Source: Myxococcus terminator_A
GTDB taxonomy: Bacteria > Myxococcota > Myxococcia > Myxococcales > Myxococcaceae
Direction: 5' to 3'
NCBI GenBank assembly: GCA_049194865.1
Contig: JBLZWL010000129.1
Location: 186,001-250,000 of the forward strand
DNA: 64,000 nt
Part shown: one piece after another, positions 63,046-64,000 of the stretch
Layout: every line of letters begins with the position of its first letter
How positions within the stretch are numbered: position 1 is the first letter of the stretch
Notes under the pieces: model-generated
What the model was told of the DNA's origin: nothing
The model's input: only the letters and a program-made list of their open reading frames with translations
Databases searched by the model: none
Program-made: the position numbers and the translations under genes

Positions 63046-63069
63046 CGGGCACCCTCAGTGAGGTGCCCG
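63046..63069. terminator. Hairpin between convergent genes
   Basis: A perfect eight-base stem, CGGGCACC against GGTGCCCG, with an eight-base loop, 18 bases after the response-regulator stop and 14 bases before the end of the nickel/cobalt transporter gene. No strong T-tract follows on either side. Confidence 0.65.
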
Positions 63070-63082
63070 GTGGTGTTTGGGT

Positions 63083-63730
63083 TCAGCCGCCCGCCAGGCG
63101 GGAGCCAATCCAGAACAGGCCGAGCGCACCGGAGCCCACGGCGACGACGCGCTGCACCCACCGGGTGATGCGGTCGTTGAGGCGGGTGATGCCCTCGGCG
63201 AAGAGCAGACCCACGGTGCCCATGCCGATGAGGATGCCCAGCGCGAAGCCAGGCAGGTACGTCCACGCCGCCAGGCTCATGCTGCCGCCCACGAGCAGCG
63301 GGGGCAGGGCGAGCAGCAGCGAGCGCACGCCGCTGACGGCCATCAGCGCGCCCGCGGCGGTGCTGACGGTGTGCACGTGCTCGTGCGGCTCCTTGGAGTG
63401 GTGGGGGAGGTGGGGGTGGCCGTGGTTCAGGCTGTTGGGGAACAGCAGCGCCGTCACGGCGAGGGCCACCAGCACGGCGCCGCCGAAGATTTCGGCCCAG
63501 CGCTCGAAAGTCTCGGAGAGCCCCACGCCGGCCAGGAGGCACAGGGAGGCGATGCCGCCGAGCATGGCCGCGTGCCCCAGCGCGAAGCGGAAGGCGGTGG
63601 CGATGGCCGCGCGACGCCGGCCCCCATTCAGGGTTCCAAGCGTGGCCACGGCCGCGCAATGGTCCGGCCCCACGGCGTGGAGCAGGCCCTGGGACAGACC
63701 GAGCAGGAAGGCAAGGAGAATGGGCTGCAC
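63083..63730 (-). CDS. NiCoT-like nickel/cobalt transporter
   Basis: A 215-residue membrane protein with about six hydrophobic segments. The N-terminal helix has LLHAVGPDHCAAVATLG with the His-x(4)-Asp-His metal signature of nickel/cobalt permeases (NiCoT/RcnA type). A His-rich loop, HGHPHLPHHSKEPHEHVH at about 103-120, is typical of the metal-sensing or metal-binding segment. It should move Ni(II) or Co(II) across the inner membrane; import versus export cannot be decided. It is convergent with the response-regulator gene. Confidence 0.85.
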   Translation of the reverse strand: MQPILLAFLLGLSQGLLHAVGPDHCAAVATLGTLNGGRRRAAIATAFRFALGHAAMLGGIASLCLLAGVGLSETFERWAEIFGGAVLVALAVTALLFPNSLNHGHPHLPHHSKEPHEHVHTVSTAAGALMAVSGVRSLLLALPPLLVGGSMSLAAWTYLPGFALGILIGMGTVGLLFAEGITRLNDRITRWVQRVVAVGSGALGLFWIGSRLAGG

Positions 63731-63786
63731 GACGCGGACCCTACCCGCGCTTCCCTCCGGAGGCCAGCAAGAGGTACCTACGCGTC

Positions 63787-64000
63787 ATGTGGACCGCCTT
63801 CCGACCGCTGCCGACCATGCTCTCACTCGGGCTTTGCTGGCTCCTCTTCTCCGGGTGTGACTCGGGGAAGAAGCAATTCCAGGAAGCCAATGAGCAGTAC
63901 GAGGCGCTGGTGGACAAGGGCGTCCCGCCGACGGACCCGGCGTGGGACGGAGTGGTGGCGTCCCTGGAGAAGGTGCCCGCGGGTTCTCGTTCGCGTCCGG
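63787..64000 (+). CDS. Lipoprotein, truncated by window end
   Basis: The first 71 codons of a gene starting at ATG 63787. The signal sequence ends WLLFSGC (Cys near residue 23), followed by DSGKKQFQEANEQYEALVDK, a charged helical start for a periplasmic domain, and then VPPTDPAWDGVVASLEKVP. The rest is beyond the window. It is divergent from the nickel/cobalt transporter with 56 bases between. The family is not identified. Confidence 0.8.
   Translation, partial: MWTAFRPLPTMLSLGLCWLLFSGCDSGKKQFQEANEQYEALVDKGVPPTDPAWDGVVASLEKVPAGSRSRP

Overview
The window is GC-rich, densely coding DNA of a myxobacterium, most likely suborder Cystobacterineae (Myxococcus, Corallococcus or relatives). The evidence is the very high G+C with GC-biased third codon positions, many lipoproteins and secreted proteins, C-terminal tails like the MYXO-CTERM sorting signal, and members of families largely confined to myxobacteria (TIGR02265-like, TIGR02270-like, and a metalloprotease like the MXAN_6640 family). 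No rRNA, tRNA or CRISPR array was recognised. Assignments come from reading the translations; no database search was run.

Layout. 1-8.5 kb: end of a nuclease/phosphatase-fold gene, small hypotheticals, a beta-propeller lipoprotein, a YdcF-like protein, an HtrA-type protease, a MarR regulator with a palindrome at its start, and a molybdate ABC transporter (modABC). 8.6-13.1 kb: a secreted GH18 chitinase and NagA, two ends of a chitin to GlcNAc route, separated by what looks like the tail of a toxin gene and a companion protein. 13.3-19.6 kb: cell-surface proteins, namely a second propeller lipoprotein, an RCC1-repeat lipoprotein with 21 blades, and a secreted HExxH protein with a lectin-like tail.

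19.5-26.3 kb is an accessory, rearranged segment. An IS1182-type element (20303-22009, flanked by CTAG) has split a small gene that starts one base inside the stop codon of an orphan Rhs C-terminal toxin with an HELTH metallopeptidase motif. The split gene is in the immunity-gene position and its frame is restored exactly if the IS and one CTAG are removed. This block lies between directly repeated, decayed fragments of the neighbouring lectin-gene and GH2-gene 3' ends. A frameshifted WD40-like gene and the intact GH2 glycosidase follow.

26.4-32.3 kb: a small membrane protein, glgC, and a divergent iron locus in which a siderophore-interacting flavoprotein faces a HmuY-like lipoprotein and a secreted HEFFH protease across a strong Fur box that overlaps a sigma70-like promoter. 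32.6-37.4 kb: a five-gene overlapping operon (type III PKS, isoprenylcysteine-type methyltransferase, acyl carrier protein, fatty acyl-AMP ligase, FAD oxidoreductase) that resembles the Streptomyces srsABC phenolic-lipid operon with an added starter-loading system. 37.4-44.6 kb: a TetR/epimerase pair, a metallo-beta-lactamase-fold lipoprotein, a DoxX-like membrane protein, and a LysR/alkaline-phosphatase-superfamily pair.

44.6-50 kb: a five-gene minus-strand operon that looks like a type VI secretion effector cassette: DUF2169 adaptor, ketosynthase-like protein, PAAR-like (DUF4150) effector with an HNH-type C-terminus, putative immunity protein, and a TIGR02270-like protein. 50-56.4 kb: recX, a carboxylesterase, a LysR/aldo-keto reductase pair and tandem Uma2 nucleases. 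56.4-61.6 kb: a HAD-UbiA fusion, a DprE1-like oxidase and a DprE2-like reductase, suggesting polyprenyl-phosphate arabinose synthesis, then an O-methyltransferase-like gene and a small MYXO-CTERM-type protein. 61.7-64 kb: a response regulator with a DUF4388 (PATAN)-like output region, a nickel/cobalt transporter and the start of a lipoprotein.
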